A DNA stretch of 64,000 nt from Membranipora membranacea (Eukaryota > Bryozoa > Gymnolaemata > Cheilostomatida > Membraniporidae), in assembly GCA_914767715.1 (NCBI GenBank), contig OU612065.1:24304001-24368000 (forward strand). Reading direction: 5' to 3'. Position 1 is the stretch's first letter. Each line of letters begins with the position of its first letter. The position numbers and the translations under genes were made by a program. Shown here one piece after another: positions 26,101-37,424 of the stretch. The notes beneath the pieces were generated by a model. That model was not told the DNA's origin. It searched no databases and saw only the letters and a program-made list of their open reading frames with translations.

Positions 26101-27191
26101 TAGAAGACATATCAAAAACAATATCCTACTCAACAAATTTAGAATTCCCAAAAGTTGATCAATATATCAAGAAATCACAGAAGAGTTACAGGTATGGTAC
26201 AAGTTGATGTCCCCTTGTCCTTGTTGTCTTTCTACTAGAATGAGCAATGGGCTTCTTAAGTCAATTCACTGCGCTCAAGCACCTTGTTCTACAGGCAAAT
26301 TCGTTCCCAATTCATCTACACAAACTATATGGTTTGATCAAGCGTAGAACGAGACATTTTACAGATCCCGGTACTTTAGAAGGAAGGATCAGAGAGCAAT
26401 TTGGCAGGGTTTTTAAATCTAAGAGCCCCATGGTAGCCACTGAGGTCAATTATTTGAGTTTAGGTATGATTGTTCATCATCAGCTATTCTATGGTTATCA
26501 ATAAATGACACATTATGTGTCATAACTAATATTTGAGTGCCTAAGACGGATTTGGTCAGATCAAGCGTCCATATACACACCACATCCTAGACCAAGTTTG
26601 GTCCATTTGCCTGCATACGGAGCTGCTCCGTATGCAGGCAAATGGACCAAACTTGGTCTAGGATGTGGTGTGTATATTGTTTTTGAGAACACTTTCACTA
26701 TATTTATACATGACATATTTATTCAACACTGCGCCAACTGAAACAGATAAAACTGTAAAACAAAGTTGATCGCCAAATCAATTAGCCTGTCTTGAAAACT
26801 TTGTTGGTCCCCTCCCCCAAGCTTGTCAAGTCAGTTTACACAGTGTGACTGTAGTATTGAGAAATGCAAAATGATGAGCAGACGTCAAATCATATCTTAA
26901 ATTTACATAGATTCTTAAACAACACCTGAACGTAGAAACAGGGAGAAATAACCGATATGATATGATATACAGTAAGATGGTCTAGAATCCATAGTCAAAT
27001 CAGGGAGAATGGTCAAATGGGAGCATATGCTCTCAGTAAGATTGTGAACATCTCTAGAATCACATTCTTATGTCTACCTACATATACAAATCCATATCGA
27101 CATGTCTCCCCTCTCCATGTTCAATCAACAACTACAACTTACCAAGGCAGAGCAAGAAGACACTAACAGCGCTTATCCAGAATCCCTTCAT
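23160..27191 (-). CDS. Type I membrane glycoprotein with twelve 23-residue N-glycosylation repeats
   Basis: Four exons: 27191-27143, 26088-24727, 24028-23896, 23331-23160; 1716 nt, 571 residues, GT-AG, consistent phases. I recognise no named family. The layout is a signal peptide (about 1-17) and a short Ser/Thr/Pro stretch, then twelve repeats at residues 51-326 of the form VNCTTLDSADCDNNTMANVT plus DNM/DNI. Each unit has three N-X-T sequons and two cysteines. A Thr/Ser/Pro-rich mucin-like stalk follows, then a charged KDNSKDKDKP segment and a single transmembrane helix at about 487-511. The cytoplasmic tail of about 60 residues is basic next to the membrane, then acidic (DNDDDND), and contains NPSY (an NPxY-type motif) and a Gly-rich stretch, ending GYSDLEN. 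The role is probably surface coat, adhesion or receptor; this is inference. The start is supported by the signal peptide and an upstream TATA box. Confidence 0.83.
25160..25987 (-). repeat. Coding 69-bp tandem repeat, 12 units
   Basis: Twelve 69-bp units encode the 23-residue repeats of the membrane glycoprotein. Units are almost identical. Recurrent variants are SADC/SAGC, NNTM/NNTV and DNM/DNI; the two outermost units are the most diverged. This pattern is typical of copy-number turnover by unequal exchange or slippage. The plus strand is also open across the array. Confidence 0.95.
26571..26677. repeat. Fold-back element family A, copy 3 (perfect 52-bp hairpin)
   Basis: Arms 26571-26622 and 26626-26677 are exact reverse complements with a 3-base loop. 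The arm carries the family motif TTTGGTCCATTTGCCTGCAT. It lies in intron 1 of the glycoprotein gene. Perfect identity implies recent origin or arm homogenisation. Confidence 0.9.
26783..26835. repeat. Fold-back family B, copy 2 (degraded)
   Basis: TTAGCCTGTCTTGAAAACTT at the left and AAGCTTGTCAAGTCAG at the right, with a C-rich loop. An imperfect relative of the hairpin at 20643. Confidence 0.5.
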
Positions 27192-28265
27192 GATTAGTTA
27201 GTTGGTGGTACAGGACGTACTTTCTTAGTGCTGTCGAGTTAGAATACTACACAGTACTTTCTATATACTGCTGACAGGATATCGCTTTCTTATAGTTGAA
27301 GTTTATCTTGTAACATGGAAGACAAGTCCACAAGAGCTCAGTGTGATGTCAGGAATGTACTGATAGCCTTTAATCAGCTCCAAATGCTTTCCTTCAGTAT
27401 GTCAGGCAATATGACATTCAAACTTAGATAAGAAATGTTGACGAAATACAGCTACTTTAGCTCAGCACCAACGACTAACTATCATAAGAATATGACTCAT
27501 ACATTTTTCCTGTGTCGGCATGTAGCTTATTACAAGACAAAGTCTGATCAATCAATAGCAAGCTTATATGAACAAATACAAAGAGTTCACAGCTGGCTAA
27601 GCATTTGAGCCATTAATCACAAAGTTTTCAGTAAACTAGACGGTGCTATCAAATATACCTAAACACTGTCGGTAACACCCTTCCTAGGTGATGCATACAT
27701 ACAAATCACTCTTATAACTCAAATCATGAGAGCGGGTGCTGTCGTCTGAGATAGGGGTTAAGTGAGCACACATGAAACGTGGCACTGTATTATGATAATC
27801 ACAGAATGGCGTAATGAATAGCAAGAAAGCCTCTTTTGTTATAAAGCTCCACCCATTCAATTATTTACCTAGTGTAGTGTGTGGTCGGCTTTAGGCTACT
27901 ATGTACAGGCAAAGATTATAAATATTGATTATTAGAGGCATCATGTTGAGATATTTGAGTAATGACAGCAGTTACAAAAGAATTTAGGACTAATATATTC
28001 TGTATTATGAACTAAAACAATGAAAATATTGTACTGTATATTTGATTGATATAGATTAAGAGTGGGATTATCAAAATAAATTTTGGAAATAAAAATATAA
28101 AAATCTATGTATGTATGTGGGACAAAATATAACCATAGAAGTCTTCCGGTAATTCGCCATTGAGAGCATTTAATTGGAAGAAACAAGCGTGAAAATTGTA
28201 GGATGCTACATCGGGAGCAACGTTTATATCTTCGCCGCTTATAACTCGAGGTGTATTTCTATGCC
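27192..28265. other. Spacer between PMS1 3' end and glycoprotein promoter
   Basis: Both neighbours are on the minus strand. The spacer holds the putative promoter of the glycoprotein gene near its left edge and the PMS1 3' UTR near its right edge. No exon was seen. Confidence 0.55.
27262..27267 (-). promoter_or_regulatory. Putative TATA box of the glycoprotein gene
   Basis: TATATAG on the minus strand, about 71 bases upstream of the ATG. This spacing would place initiation roughly 30 bases downstream and leave a short 5' UTR. Confidence 0.4.
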
Positions 28266-31200
28266 TCACCTTACCGCTGGAAGTGTTGATAGATGTGTCA
28301 GCACAGACTTAGAGTGAATTTCACAGACCAAATTTCTGACCTCACTGTCCAGTAAATTGAGCTTTTCAATTACGGTAATTAATTCCTCCCTTGTAACTCT
28401 CTTAATTTCGCGACCTTTCCAAACAACCTCGCTCTATAACAGAAGTTACAAATTACTGTAGTCATGCAATCATTGTTATCCTATTACAAGTAAAGTCCTC
28501 AGGCAATCAAATATTAGAAAATTGGAACAGAGCCTTACTCTGAGAAGTTATCACGGCTGATTTCAGAGAGTTATAGACTGAAAAGCTATTAAAACCCCTC
28601 CTCCCTCTCGGTAAAAAAAAGGTACTCAACAGGGGATTATCAAATTCTTTAGGTGAACATAATTCATAAATCAGTCAGGTTAACTCCTAAGCTCAACCAC
28701 AGCTTTTCTGAGATAAGTCATCCTGATGGCAATTCATGTCAAATCAATGCCTATTTATTTCTAGGTTCAACACTTTTACGAATCATTGCTCAACGAATAT
28801 ACCAGGAACAGGAACAAGTTCACCTTCCCTATCACTACAGTCACAGCCAACACTTGATGTTGTTCAGGAAGGCGATCCTGGCCGTAGGTGGTCTATGGCC
28901 TCGATCTACACCCTGAGCATCATAAAAGGCTGGCTGGGACCACATTGTCCTGATCAGTGGAGATGATTCTTCATAACACCGGAATAAATGAAAGGTTATT
29001 CATTTAAATCAATCATATGGCTTCAGAGGCTCCTATCGATCCTAGAGTAATCAACTAAAGCAATTGATATGCATGTGAGAACAAACCTGGATGTGGTGAA
29101 CTATCTTCGGGGGTCTGTACACACCCCCATCCTGAGATATACGAGAGAGGAGGCTATCCAGATCACTGATATACCCATAGCCAGGTACCTGGTCTGTCAC
29201 TGCTGTTATGGTGTACTCAGTATTACCAGCTACAGCGTGTTCTGTGCCTTCGTCACTGGCGGTCGGTGCTGTTTTATAGCTTGCGGAAATTGTGAAACCA
29301 TTCATAGATATGGCCCGGTGATCTACAACACTGTCATTGACTGGAAGAGATATCAGCACTGCCCAGGCTTCGGGTGACAACAAGCTAGAAATATAAATAG
29401 TCCTGCTACAGACAGCTGGTAATATTGATTACAAAAATAGTGGAGAATTTCAGAACAACACAAGGCATTGAAAACTTTATCAAAACATTTTAATGACCAT
29501 CTCTACCATAGTTTTGATTTGAGGAAGGCAGAGTAGCCACAATTATAGTGGCTGCATAACAAGCCTAACAGTGGAGGGCATCAGCATGAATCCTTCAAAG
29601 TCATGAGAACCTTTTTTTAATTTCATACTTTCATTACTTTGAATATTGAAGTATCAATCCAGTGTCACATATTCAGTGAATTAAATTCTTATACTTCATT
29701 TTTAGCCTATCCAAGTCACACAGGCAACAAATAAGACCATGAAAAGAATAATGGTATACACTTGGTGTGCCAGGACCTTCCTCACACAAGACAATATAAT
29801 TAATGTTATCACGATCAGGTTAAGCTATAATGACAGGTTGGGACATAGTGTCAAAGGGCTACTGAACTATCTAATCTAACCACAATAACTGCCTTCAACA
29901 ACCGGGACCGAGAAATAAGATCTCAAAATGATCGCTATTATCACCATAATACTGATACTACAATATATAAAACTGAGGTAATGGTAGATGGACAAAAGAC
30001 GTAAGGTAATGGTCCGGAAAGGATTGCACTTAGCTTCAGACTATTTTCTGACAGATTGGTTGAAAAGAATGTTTATCTTAATCCGTGTTTGCCGCCACTT
30101 GCTTAGGAGATAAGCCTAATGACATGTAAAGTATGTACCCACCATTGCAGCTGTATTTTCTATTCGATGAATCAACAAAAGTGAGAAAAGTGGATTTTTT
30201 ATAATGTAGTTTTAACATTTTCTTCAGAAAGATTTATCAAAACCATAGTTTCCTTTTCTTCCTTTCCAATGTTATACTATTGTTAAAGACTACCCAAAGA
30301 CCAATGCATGTTATAGTCTGGCAGTTACATATGATAAGTTTTGACAGTTTGCATGGTAAAAAAATTCAATGCTCTACGCAACACGAGACGTAGTAATAAC
30401 ACAACATCACCAAGTGGACTTACTCTTCCGTGAGATTGATTGGAGAGCTCAAAGGAACCGGTTTCAGTGCAGAGTCTACCAATTGCTGTTGGTACATCTC
30501 TATTTCTTTATATCTGAAGGGGTTTAGAGCGAACAGCTCATTACCCGATAATACTATAGCTCCGGTGGTGGTGCAAGGTGTTCCACAAAGCACTAACGGC
30601 ACCGGCTGTGGGAGTTCGCTGAGTAATACAAAGAAATAACAGATTATGATGGCAATAAGCAGTTAGAATTAGGATTTTCTGTTGACGTTTTGTGATCTGT
30701 TTACTTGGATTGAACATAAAACCAGTTGCTTTTGGCAACATTAGATTATTTGTTTGATATTAATATATCTCATATACTTATATACATTTATATTTCATTT
30801 GGCAACTCAATTTGGCATAATCACATTTCCCAAATACTTTTTGGTACTCTGTGAACTATTTTGGGATAACCAGTTTCATCAGGCGAACATCCGCTCCAAT
30901 CTCTTTGTATGGCCTTCAGATAACACATTATCTTTAGTGTTTACTTTCTCAGCTAGACAGTTCAAACATTTCACCATAGAGAACGGAGATAAATAATATT
31001 TCAATCACTATAACTCCGCGCTTGCTTAAGCATGCTGAAAATTTTATGGCTTGTGATCAGGAAGTTAAAATGCGTCAATCTCTGGTTGATCGACGAAGAA
31101 GGCCTTTTCCTATTCTCATAGATATTCCACTCATTACCACAAATGGCTCCACAAAAATTGTAGATGGATTGCTTAGGTTAGTGTATCAGTTTACTTACTT

Positions 31201-34200
31201 TTGAGGCTTGTCAGCTTGGCGGAGTCTCTCCCGGTACTTGTTTTGCAGATTTTGAATGGAAAACTCTGCTGTCCTACATAGATCAGTTCTTTGGCTAGGT
31301 TTCATACATCCCAGACTGGTGCGATTCAGAGAGGTCGTAATTGTCGGTTGAGTCTACAACAAAACAGCTATATTCTCTTTTTTGGTACTTATATAAAATG
31401 TAAGCTTTGATATCGTACCATCTTTTAATATGTTGATAGGTAAACAGAGAAAGCATAACGAAAATGTTGATCTCGGAGGCATAGCCCTGTTTGTCTTCTG
31501 TTGGTTTGTTTGTTTGTAAGGCTAGGTCGGCAGTGATTCACTTACCCGATCTTGCTGTTGTTCAGTGAGGCGCCTTTTCTTGGATGCAGTTTTGACAAAT
31601 TTCCTATACCCATCGGGGATTGTCTCCTCCCTGATCATGCTTACATGGTTATATGTTTGTCCTGTGATTGGACGGCGTATGTCGTCTGAACCAGCCTTTG
31701 TCTGACCCTGGCCTTCTACTGGATCGGAGTTATGAGTCTGCCTTGCTGGTGGCCTGAATAATTTGACTGGCTGCAATACAGATTAATAACAATTAACTTT
31801 ATATCATTATTCTAATAAAACAAATTGTCAATTACGATATTTCAGGAGTTATTGTGTAATCAACAAAATTTTTTTGAGTTGTCTGAATAGCCGACTCAAC
31901 CAGGACGGATTTGTTTGTGCAAGGACTCCTTGGTTTGTCTAAGAAATAATTTATGCACAATGTGTGCACAATAATGGGTCTATGTGACAAAGAAAGTATG
32001 AGAGTAATGCAGTAAAGTGTATTTATACCTCAAAATCACCCAGCATCTCTCCACGCGCCCATCTGTCTCCACTATTGTTATCGTTCCCGAGAGTTTTTGA
32101 TTTGTCACTTTCAGCATGTTGCCTCTGTATAGGTTCACAGAATTTAGTAAGCTGAGTTTGCCTGACAGGTGTTGAGGCCTGACAAACTGACTGACTGTTG
32201 TAGAGATTACATACGGAAGAACCCATCACCATCACCTCATTGTCGCTTGTTGATAAATCCTCTGGTGATTTTACCAAGGAAACGCAATCTTTTTGTGTTG
32301 AAGTCACAGGTTGAATTTCAGGTGTTGATGGGATCCCTGTTATATCAGAAATTTTTTGTGTTGATGTCACAGGTTGAATATCAGGCGTTGGTGGGACCCC
32401 TGTTATATCAGGACCTTTTTGAGTGAAGCTCCAATGTTTGAAGCCGCCAGCAGATCTGCATGATTTGTCTTTGCCAGCGTGGGAATCAGTTTTATCTGAT
32501 GAAGAAAGATTGGGACTGTCCTCGGTTATATTTGTGGAGATATTTCCGTCCCCAATCCCTGTGACAGCTGCTACTTCTGGTAATCTCTTATTGTCAATCG
32601 AGAAAAGAGGGATATCATCTTCATCTTCAGAAGAAGTAAGAGTGAAAGTTTCCAAGAACTCTTTATCAGCAGTGCTAGGTTCAGATAAACCTCTCTCAGA
32701 ATGTGCAGCCTTTTGAGACGGTGGTTGTAAGGGCGCGGATGCACTGCTTGCTGATTTTGCAGACTGCGATATATGATCAGCATCTTGCTCAACTATCATG
32801 TGAGATTGTTCATTAACCTGGCCTATAGGATGAGGAAATGTCAGATCAACACGGGGCCTCTCTGCTTCTACAAGACGGTCAGTACCCTTATCTTCAGAAA
32901 TGTTATCTGCGGATCCAAATAAATCCAAACTATTTTCATGGGCAATAGGGCTGCCCACGCCACTAACACTGTACGGTGGCTGACATGCCTGTCTTGCAAC
33001 CACTGCATTTGACTTTGACGGAGTACAGATATTGGCTTCAACTAACATTTCTGGATTACCATCTCTACACTGGCTTACCGATACATGAGGTCTCACTTTG
33101 CTGAACACATCAGAATCACTCTCCGATCCTGAATCACTGGATAGCGAGAGAACTGAAGGCGGCGGCTGTAAGCTGACCGGGTCATTTCCATCTGAGATAC
33201 CTGCTATACTTGTTTCAGGGATAATTGAATCTGGCTTAGCTGTATTATCTGCTATATAAACAGCATTGTGTACATCCTTATTTATACCATTTTGCCTAGG
33301 TCCATCGGATGCAGAAGTTACAGGCCTGTTACGGACTCCAAAGCCCTCCTTTGATGGGGTGAATACTGAAGCTTCATTTTCTGTGAGGATTTCATCTGAT
33401 GACACATTTGAATGATTGATACTTTCATGAGTGGGGGTCTTTTTAGGTGTTCTTGGCTGCTTTTCGATGCTACCATATATTGACTCTAGAAATTCTTCGA
33501 GCTTTTTCAGAATTTTTTCCTGAAAACAGCAAATAACTGAATACTATAATATATGCTACATATCTTTATTGGGCATATGGAGTCATAAATGACATTTTTT
33601 TGTTATCATCTAGTAATTTACAGAATACATAAATCACTCCACAGGATTTTTTAATCAAGATTTCTACCACTGATAAAACACATTTACGTTAAACTTTGTT
33701 GACAATATTGCATACTTTGCTGGTCAGAATAGTTAGGTCAGGTTTCACGTGTTTCTGGGAGCTTACCTTACTGGCGAGAAGAACTTTAGTTTTGTTTGGT
33801 TCCAGATTGACATCCACATCATTAGAAGGAGTAGTTAGATGTACATAACATGTTGGATACTTGTTATTCTTGTTTCTGCACATATATGATCGTAAAATCT
33901 GAAGGAAGAGTTCAATGAGATCACTGATGATGAATTTATGTACCAAGTTCAATAAAAAAAATGAACTTTTTTTATTTTCCTATTCAATGCCCCTTTCGGG
34001 GCCAATGAGAATATGGTTACATTAGATATGATACATGATACATCTCATCTAATTAGCGCACCCTTGTACTATGTAAGGGTGGGCAAGCTAGGCCATTGAT
34101 CGGAGAGCTCACCTCCTTCAGCAGAATGGGTAGCGACCGGGATTCGAACCTGCAACTCTCAGATTGAGAAGATCGAATCCTAACCACTACGCCACATAAT

Positions 34201-36882
34201 GATGTTTTATGTGAAAGTCTACATACATGCATCCTCCCTGATGCAACCGACAAATCAGAACAAGAGTTGTCCACTCTAGAAACTAAAATTTCAGAGAGAG
34301 GGCAACTGCTACATATATGCTCCCTAACTGATGTCACAGTCCTTCCTACAAGCTAGGAATTACTAATAAGTCAAAACGGCGCCAAGCTTTAAAAAGGTAT
34401 GCAGCAACTATCATACCTTTTCCATATCTTTGTCGGTAATTGGCCTTCTGTTTACAAAGATGAACATTTTATCTGAGCTAGTCCTGTACATAGAATCCAT
34501 GCTTCCTGATTCAGGTTTGGTGAGATACATATCCATTGAAGTTCCCTGCAAAAACAACAATCTTGTAATGAAATATTCCCCTCTCATCATATTATGTTAA
34601 TGTAGGTGTGTGGATTTAGGGTTAGATTTGTGGGTGTTTCGTTTTAAAACATTCACAAATTGTCATCCTAGCAACATTAGTGTCGGCAAAAAACAGATTT
34701 TACCAACAGGTTCACAAGACCTCTCGTTTTCATTTCTTGTAAGACACATCAAACTTACCTCATCTATTGCCAGCAGATGTTGCTGTAGATGTGAAGCTAC
34801 TGTCGGTGTGAGTATACAGGACAGAGCTGCGCTCATGTTAGACATGTTTGACTTTTGCCATATTACTGACTAAAATTAAAAGAAAATAATAGTCTGTAAC
34901 TAGGTATGGTGTTGTTTTATACATAACAACATTACAACCCAGCCTAAATGTATGTATATATATATAATTTTTTTCAATTTGAATGAAGGGATACGTAAGA
35001 CCATGCTGACAGCAATCATGCTTGAATTTTCATGAGTTTTTCTCCTTCAACCAAACCAGTAGGACTGCAACTGTAAAGCTATATTATAGACTTAACTCTT
35101 GAGATAACATGAGGTAATAAGTCAGGTTGTTCCCACTACCTTGTATCCAGTTGCCATTAAATATTTATGAACTGTTTTATGTAATAAGTCAAAAGCACCT
35201 GTGATGGATCTGTATTCCAAAGCGGTAAACATTACGTATCTTCTATGTTCAACTATGAAGCTGGTCAAGAAAGTTTGAGGCCTACCTTGTTATGCTTGAG
35301 AACAATCCTGACATCGTAATATGCGAGCCCGTATGACATAAGCAAATCAATGACAGCTTTCAATTCATCTTTCTTCCTTTTGGCAGCAGTATAAAATTGT
35401 CTCCTCACTGGAATGTTTTTGTATAGCTGACTAATAATGACTGATGTACCTAGAAATATAACCACACTGACATGATCAGGCAGTATTTTCTATAAGCCTA
35501 AAACTCTGTATGCTTTGTTCATCTATATCAAGCATGATCCGATTTGCCTACATCTGGTATTGCTCATCATTGAGATGGCGGCTAATAGAATGGGGCGATT
35601 CGGAATACAGGCAAACTGGATGAAACTTGATGTTATGCTCATCAAATATTTAAACTCTGCATTATGATATTTATGCCAAGATACTGATGGTATAATGCAT
35701 AAATGTGAAATTCATAGACAAGGCAGTCACAGCATCTAGACTGAAAAAGTAGGAGAATCTACGTGTGCATGGTATATCACTGAACCAATATGGTGTGCTA
35801 GTATTATGATTTGGCCCTTCAACATCTGACGCCCACCTTGTAGTTCTATTCTCTATCTTGTGGTAACATTTCTTACCTACTGTAGTTGGAATATTAGTTT
35901 CTGAAGTAATGTCCCCCTTGAGGTTAAGTTTGTAACTTCTACCAACTTTCTCTCCAGCACAACGTGTGGTCACTGCTAAATCGGATATTGCAGCAACAGC
36001 GCCTGCAAGACATAAGCAGTAAAATCTCAATGTATGATACAAAATGTGCTCTAGCTTTCTGATTCATTGTCATATTTTTCTCATTTTCTCGAGCCTTTTG
36101 TAGTTTTATTGTGTGGCTGAGATTGAATATTGTAACATATGAGTGCATGAATCAACCATTCCCAATCAAGCCAAGGCTCATTCCTCCAACATCCTAATAT
36201 AATTAATGTAATAATATACCGAGTGCTTCTCCTCTGAAGCCAAGTGTCTCCAAATTAGATAAATCTGCATGAGAGCTGATTTTAGATGTATAATGTTTCT
36301 TTGCCATATATGGAATATCACTGGTGGAGACTCCTACACCATTGTCCTTGACCTCAATCCTGTCCAAGCCATAATTTTCCTGGGAAAAAAACAAGCAGAT
36401 CAATCGGAATTAATTTTTCAAAACAAAACTATCAGGTCTAACTAATGAAAAACTTAACCCATTCACTATTACCATTTCAGCTACTAACTTAACTGTTGAG
36501 TGACCACAACTGGTTCAGGTTGTCTGGAGGGTAAATACATATGAGCTAACTATTCATTTTTGAATAGCTTTCAAGGAGCCTGTTCATCTAAGACAAAGAA
36601 AACTAGTTTTGGTGCGATGTTTATGCAAGGATGTAGCATAGCATAGCATTGTTATGATCTTGTAACAGCTCAAAACATGCATACATCAATATTGTATCCA
36701 GGTAGCGGCCTTATAATTACCTACCATTGAATGCAACAGGATATACTTACAAGTTTAATCTCGACAGAAGAAGACGCAGCATCCAACGAATTCTCAAACA
36801 ATTCTTTGACAATGCTACTGACACCACTGACAGCTTGTGTGCTAGTCAACAAACGGATTGTATTTGGAGGTAGCTGGTTCAT
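28266..36882 (-). CDS. PMS1: PMS1 homologue, MutL-family mismatch-repair protein
   Basis: Partner of MLH1 in the MutL-beta heterodimer. Thirteen exons: 36882-36751, 36379-36220, 36002-35877, 35449-35286, 34869-34759, 34545-34417, 33898-33767, 33519-32029, 31770-31546, 31353-31199, 30618-30424, 29384-29087, 28433-28266; 3486 nt, 1161 residues. The GHKL ATPase motifs are intact: [10 protein letters not shown] (Glu27 catalytic, Asn31 for Mg), DNGVGV (56-61) and GFRGEAL (91-97). The transducer region has KNIPVRRQF and [10 protein letters not shown]. The C-terminal dimerisation domain is recognisable, including LNPFRYKE and a closing HLSTLPAVR. The PMS2-type DQHA endonuclease motif is absent, as expected for PMS1. 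Human PMS1 is 932 residues; the excess comes from exon 8 (residues about 319-815), Ser/Asp-rich and probably disordered. I saw no HMG box. A tRNA-like SINE lies in intron 6 and a family A element in intron 3. Confidence 0.95.
34062..34203 (-). mobile_element. tRNA-derived SINE-like element
   Basis: On the minus strand TGGCGTAGTGGTTAGG matches a pol III A box and, about 30 bases on, GGTTCGAATCCC is a perfect B box. About 80 further non-tRNA bases follow. The D and anticodon arms fold only roughly and the T stem is mispaired, so this is not a functional tRNA gene. It sits in PMS1 intron 6, in the same orientation as the host gene. The tail boundary is approximate. Confidence 0.7.
35521..35645. 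repeat. Fold-back element family A, copy 4
   Basis: ATCAAGCATGATCCGATTTG then CCTAC at the left faces ACAGGCAAACTGGATGAAAC then TTGAT at the right. It lies in PMS1 intron 3, with a core unlike copies 2 and 5. Confidence 0.65.
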
Positions 36883-37035
36883 ATTCTGAAAAAAAACCCT
36901 GAGTTATAATAGATATATGCAGGGATTTTATTTGTCACACCAAGGAACACCACTACCGCTGTTTGTTGCATAATCGCACAATCTCAAGTGTCAGCTTTAG
37001 GATGCCCCTGATCACAGGTAAGTCATAGACTTTGA

Positions 37036-37080
37036 TAGCCTGTCTTTGCAAGCTTGTTCAACGAAGACAGACTAAGACTT
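37036..37080. repeat. Fold-back family B, copy 3 (degraded)
   Basis: TAGCCTGTCTTTGCAAGCTT then GTTC at the left and GAAGACAGACTA at the right. It lies just upstream of PMS1. Confidence 0.45.
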
Positions 37081-37424
37081 TTGTAAAGTGTAGTGGTGGT
37101 GGTAGTATATCGCTTGTAACTCCAGGGCAGCAGATTGCTATGAATGATCATGCTGAGGATGCCTAAGAAGTCTTAGCCAGTAATGTGTTGGCTATAATTT
37201 GTTGGGTGGAGTAAATTCCCAATTGAAACTAACTCAACCAATCAGAGCCAACACATGTATTAGCTAAAGGAGTGTACACTGATATTATTTGATGCAACAA
37301 TGACTACCATTTGACTGCCCTGATGCAGTAGTCCTACGACATCAGGGAAGATGCATATATATATAATAATAAATATATTATATATGAGTGATAGGTATAT
37401 ATTATATAATGATTGAAACTTTTT

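Noticed and set aside
30820-30990. A possible extra PMS1 exon (minus strand, reading [12 protein letters not shown])
   Set aside because: Exons 10 and 11 already join in phase (AA|C) and align with the human protein without a gap, so no exon is needed here.
31022-31204. 60-codon plus-strand frame next to PMS1 exon 10
   Set aside because: It overlaps a PMS1 splice junction on the opposite strand and has no similarity.
34062-34203. A functional tRNA gene
   Set aside because: The A and B boxes are good, but the T stem is mispaired and the anticodon loop lacks the expected T33, so it fits a SINE head better.
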